A stretch of 64,000 nt of DNA from positions 372,001-436,000 of the forward strand of contig JAIWNE010000002.1 in the NCBI GenBank assembly GCA_025331445.1. The letters are read 5' to 3'. Numbering within the stretch: the first letter of the stretch is position 1; each line of letters opens with the position of its first letter. The notes below the pieces were generated by a model. The model saw only the letters and a program-made list of their open reading frames with translations, was not told where the DNA came from and ran no database searches. The position numbers were made by a program, and so were the translations under genes. The DNA comes from Blakeslea trispora. Lineage: Eukaryota; Mucoromycota; Mucoromycetes; Mucorales; Choanephoraceae. Below are positions 59,566 to 64,000 of this stretch, piece after piece.

Positions 59566-60458
59566 GCTAACTATGATGCCCTTTTCTTGTATCTTATTTA
59601 TTTTGTATATTTTCACCTTAAAAAAAGCATTTATATAAACACGCAACATTTGTATTCTTTGCCTACATCATAAATATGTCTGATTTTCATTTATTTATTT
59701 ATTGATGAATGCTTGATTTCTGAAAATAATGCACTTGAGCGATAAAGTCTGTAGATCTAAATTACTATTAAATGTTTTCATGCCCCCTTTCAAAATATGA
59801 CTATCATAACTCCTGAAAAAAAAAATCGTCTGAAAACAAAGTTTATAAAAAAATTAATAACATATTTTTCGAGTAAGTCATCCACATCACCTTGTTTTCT
59901 TGAAACAAAGTAAGCAATACATAGGTCAGAGCAGCCATACAACAAGAAGGGATATCACTTGCATTTAAGTTTTCAATAGCACTATCACCCTACAAAGTAC
60001 CAAGCTACCTATGTTAAATGACTGATCATGACGGATTTTCAATTTCCTCAACCAGCAAAAGCTAAATGGCCTGACTATCAAGGCTGAATCTCACTGATTT
60101 AGACCTCAAGTTACAGGAACAAAAAACGAGGTTTTAAAAGAAAAAAAGAAAGAAACCTTATTAGAGAAAATAGGATAGGCAGAAATGCCTTTGTGAACTG
60201 CATAACCGACTTGAGCTGGTTTATGAACTAGTTATGTATTCCTATTTCTGCAACCTGAGTGAAAATTGTCTAAATAAGCGCACTTTTTTCTTTATTATCG
60301 AAAATTAGAAAAAAAATCAGTAAGTTTAAAAAAAAAAAGGACAATCTGGTTTTTTTTCTTCTTTTCTTTCCATCTTGTTATCTTTCCTCTTTCTTTCTTT
60401 TTCTCTTTTCCTTCCTTCCTTCCTTAGTCTCTTCCCCTTTCTTTCCCCTTGTTTAAAT
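59566..60458. other. Intergenic region
   Basis: About 890 bp, AT-rich, ending in a C/T-rich leader (60358-60450) before the TBC gene. No gene is seen. Confidence 0.6.
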
Positions 60459-63400
60459 ATGGCAGCCACTGTCCTTGAAAGCCCAGTTTTATTAACACCT
60501 CAAGGGCAAGAAAAACTAGAAGACTTCCAACATCAACCACATATACTTCAGCATGATTTGATTTTACGTCCCTCCAAGTCAGAAGATATCAACCAAAGAC
60601 CGCAACTTGTTTGTCCAGAGAAATCAGTTTCTTCAACACATGCAGAGAGAAGAAAAGACGGTCAGACTATCCCTGCATCCCTTTGCCTTGAATCAAAAAA
60701 TACAGTAAAGGAAGAAAAAGAAATAAAAAGAAAAGAAAACGCGATAAGCCAAGTAAGTCCTTGACCTTTCCTGCTCTCCCCTTTTTTTTTTCCTCTCTCT
60801 TTTTCTCTCTCTCTTTATCTCCTTTTCTGCAGTGCTCCTATGTTTTTGACTCCTCTTTTTTTTTTCTTGAAAAACTTTCCCTTCTTGTTTATTAACATTT
60901 CACACATACATATACCTGCTAATTTTTTTTATCTCATTGCTACTTGCACTAATCTCTCTGTTCCTTTGTCCTCTCACCTTTACTTTGATAAAAACATTCG
61001 ATTTCTTTTTTTTGTGTGTATATGAACCTTTGTAAATGAAACCTAACACAAAAATAATTGTTAGACATGCCTGATCAAAGTTCTTGAGAAACAAAAATCA
61101 GACTCCAAATCAATTTCAATGGACACAACTGTTACACCACTTTTAGATAATTCAACTGCGACAGAACCTTTCTGGGAAAACTTTATAAAAAACGCTAACT
61201 CAATCGAAGCTAGAGCTGAACTACTCAGAAAGCTTGCACATGGCCATGACATACCCAAAGACATTCGTGGTGTTGTATGGCAGGCTATCTGCCAAACTTC
61301 TAAAGCAAGCCGAGCTGCCGTTATCTACGATCAGCTAAAGAATGAGTCTTCTGCCTTTGATACTATGATCGAGAAAGACATTCAAGAGATGAACGATCGA
61401 GAATGTATTATGCGTGTCCTGAAAGCATACAGCCTTTATGATGCTCGTGTGGGATACCTTCCCGGTATGGCTCAGCTAGTATCACCTCTTTTGATTTATG
61501 TAAGTATCATTCCTGTGGGTGTGTCACCTTTCATTTAATTTTTTCGGATTTTATTTGCAAATTTGATACTCAACTCTATTTGACAGATGCCAGAAAATGA
61601 AGCTTTCAGTGTGCTGACAAGGTATGTTTTAATCTTTTCAGATGTCAATACGCAATAGCTAAATAACTTGTGCATGCTAGATTAATGGAAACCTACGATA
61701 TGCGTAGTCTATACATGCTCAATATGGAAGGCCTTCATCTTCGTCTGGAACAATTCAAAATCATTTTAGCTCAAACACTTCCTAAGCTTTATGAGCATCT
61801 CTCTCGTCTTTCCATCTACCCTTCCATGTACGCTTCTCAATGGTACCTTACCATATTTACCTCTTGTATCTCTAGTCAACAGCATATAGCACGCATATAC
61901 GACATTGCTCTCCTTGAAGGTGTAGTTGAGACTGTTATTCGCATGTCCATTCTTTTGTTGCAAAAAAACGAGGCACACATTTTATCCCTTGACCAACACG
62001 AGGACGTCCTCAACTATCTGACTTCAACCGAACTCCATTCCTCTTGTTATGTCAATAGCGATGAGGGTGGACGTGCACTTGTACATGACATTATTAAGAT
62101 GAATCCTATGGTCGCCAAGCTAGACCACATCGCAAATACCCAAGCCAATGACCTTGAAAGAGAAAAGAGCCGCACACATGCTGCAATGACAACATGGCGA
62201 ATGAAAAAAGAAAAAATTGCTTCAGTTCAAACTATCCCTAGATTGCAACAACAAATCGAAGATCTCGTCACTGCAATGTCACAGCTTCAAAAGGAGCATG
62301 CTGCTTTAGCACAGAGCAATATGTCACTTCGTATGCGCGAAGTGGATCAAGAGGCAGCACAGTCAAAATTGGCTAAGCGAAATGCGGTCCTGGAAAAACG
62401 TATTAAGAAATACAAAGTTAAATTGGCTAACGCCACCACTCATTCTGAAAGTGACGATGTATCTCCTACAACATTGTCGTCAGCATTGCCATCCCCAAAT
62501 ACGGCTGCTATTTTTGCATCCCTTCCCACCTCTATGGCACCTGAAGGTATCGAAGTGAACGTAGAGCATATGAGCGACAAGCGTCAAGATCAATACAATT
62601 CCTTTGTTGCTTCCTTGCGTGGCTCAGGCGATTTTGGTGCTTTGATCGCAGGTGCACTTGCTCCTAAGCTCGCTGATGAAGAAAAAGAGCAACAATTAGA
62701 AAAGAAAAAAGACATGTCAGAGACCGAAAAGCGATTACTAGAAGAACAAGAGAACCGTAAGAAGATAGATATGACACTACAGAATGTAACATCTGAACTC
62801 GTTGCCATCAAGCTTGATCATTTTGAAACCAAGCAGCGATATGAGACTCTTTACCATCATTGTGAACAGCTCACAGCTCAAATCCAATCTATGCAAGAAT
62901 CACAAAACACACTTGTACAAAAAATTATCTATCTTGAAAGCGAACTCGACGATGCTCAAGCTGAAAGAGACCAGATCCTACAAGATCAAGAAGAAGTGCT
63001 TGATGTAGCTATGGTAGCCAAGAAGACAGCTGCCGAACTCCAGTTTGAAAAATTAGCCATGGCTAAAGAAATGGAGCGTTTGGAGCATGTCATCAAAGAG
63101 CTTGAAGAAGAGAAGAAAGCATTCTTCATGCCACGCTCCTCTTTTACTGAAGAAGTCTTTGCTGCTCATTCAATCCTGTTTGGTCCTAGCAAACTGACAA
63201 GTCAAAAAGAGGCCAATAGACGACACACAATGCAACTGGGAAGTCACAAGACTGCAGATGATGAGTACAAGACTAAATTTGTCGAAAGTGAACTCCGTTG
63301 TCGTGAACTCGAAAAATACCTTGCAGAGACAAAGGTTAGATTGGCCGAATTTGAATCAGGAACAGGCACCATTAGCAGCCCTAGAGGATCAATACAGTTG

Positions 63401-63703
63401 CAGCGCCGTGCATCGCTCTACAACAACAAGAGAAGCTCTGCTGCATCTCTCTCTATGTTGGCCAACCGAATGAGCACCCCTACATCACCACGTGAACGTA
63501 GAGGATCCACCGAAAGCTATGCTTCCTCTGTCACATCACTGACATCTGTTAATAGTAGTAACTACAACAGCAAGCGATCCAGTATGTATTCTAGAATCTG
63601 GAATGCTTTTGGTACACCCACAACACCTATCAATACAACGGTTCCCAATAACATAAAGAGTGAAGTTTTATGTCAAGAGCCAGAGATCATTGAACAGCAA
63701 TAA
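60459..63703 (+). CDS. TBC-domain Rab GAP with long coiled coil (GYP5-like), 928 aa
   Basis: Spliced exons: 60459..60752, 61065..61499, 61587..61621 (35 nt), 61681..63703. After a polar N-terminus, the TBC domain (about 135-350) starts with FWENFIKNANSIEARAELLR and the arginine-finger box IPKDIRGVVWQ (Arg about 166). The second catalytic box, normally YxQG, reads VGYLPGMAQL here, so the Gln finger is replaced by Pro. It continues LMETYDMRSLYMLNMEGLHL and YASQWYLTIFTSCI. Residues about 420-760 are coiled coil, interrupted by a Ser/Thr/Pro-rich linker, and the C-terminus is Ser-rich (PTSPRERRGSTESYASSVTS). This is the architecture of Gyp5/EVI5-like Golgi and exocytic Rab GAPs. The GAP activity may be altered. 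Confidence 0.9.
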
Positions 63704-64000
63704 TTGTAATACCCTTCCTTTATTATCATTATTATAACTAACTACTACTATTACACATCTATTATTATTATCTCTTGCTTTATATATCTGTCTATTTTAT
63801 ATAATAAAAAAAAACCCCCCTTTTTTCTGCAAAATTGATAAAAATAGGAAAGTTGTCGTTTCTCCCACGTAAACTGATGCTCTTTCTATTTGTTGTCATC
63901 CCTCTCTCTTTTTTTTTTCCCTCGGTTTGCTGACATATGAAAAGAAGATTTGCCTTTCTTTCACATGCAAGTAAAACAACTATTGGTATAAGACTATTCC
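63704..64000. other. 3' flank of the TBC gene
   Basis: AT-rich 3' sequence with AATAAA-like TATAATAAAA at about 63799-63808, a fair polyadenylation signal for the TBC gene. No further gene before the window edge. Confidence 0.55.

Overview
The window is nuclear DNA of a filamentous fungus, most likely an early-diverging zygomycete of the order Mucorales. The reasons are the gene set (NMD3, REX3, FES1, SEC16, PPS1, ADE13, ROM2-like and BEM3-like genes), GT-AG introns mostly of about 45-90 nt, AT-rich intergenic DNA full of homopolymers and microsatellites, and mobile elements of the DIRS, Crypton, Helitron and integrase classes. The genus cannot be fixed from the sequence alone. All gene models below were spliced by hand from reading frame, splice signals and family motifs. 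Exon joins are given in the evidence.

Layout. 1-20 kb is conserved gene space: the N-terminal part of a formin (-), a small hypothetical gene (+), NMD3 (-), an F-box protein (-), a REX3 RNA exonuclease (-), a CABLES-like cyclin-box protein (+), a NIPA-type Mg2+ transporter (-) and a BEM3-like PX-PH-RhoGAP (-). 21-28 kb is a mobile island: a DIRS-type tyrosine-recombinase retrotransposon with inverted terminal repeats and an internal complementary region, abutting a Helitron helicase relic, followed by a broken multi-exon gene ending in a D...EVK nuclease-like motif. 28.7-36.6 kb holds a WD40 plus inositol-polyphosphate 5-phosphatase fusion (+) and a ROM2-like DEP-DH-PH-CNH Rho GEF (-). 38-44 kb is a second mobile island: a Crypton with an open tyrosine-recombinase/GCR1_C gene, a second decayed Helitron helicase copy and a frameshifted integrase. 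44.9-63.7 kb returns to gene space: PPS1 (+), an Hsp70-like ATPase (+), FES1 (-), SEC16 (-), an MRH4-like mitochondrial DEAD-box helicase (-, frameshifted in this sequence), a transposon-like relic, ADE13 (+) and a TBC Rab-GAP with a long coiled coil (+).

Themes. Three Rho/polarity genes (formin, Rho GAP, Rho GEF) and three membrane-traffic genes (5-phosphatase, SEC16, TBC Rab GAP) lie within 64 kb. An Hsp70-like gene and the Hsp70 exchange factor FES1 are convergent with an 85-bp gap. I found no operon-like or wholly new system. The most unusual pieces are the two tyrosine-recombinase elements, the broken EVK-motif gene, the odd TBC catalytic motif, the 5-phosphatase domain fusion and an exact 10-bp palindrome carrying two CGTCA/TGACG boxes in the CABLES promoter.
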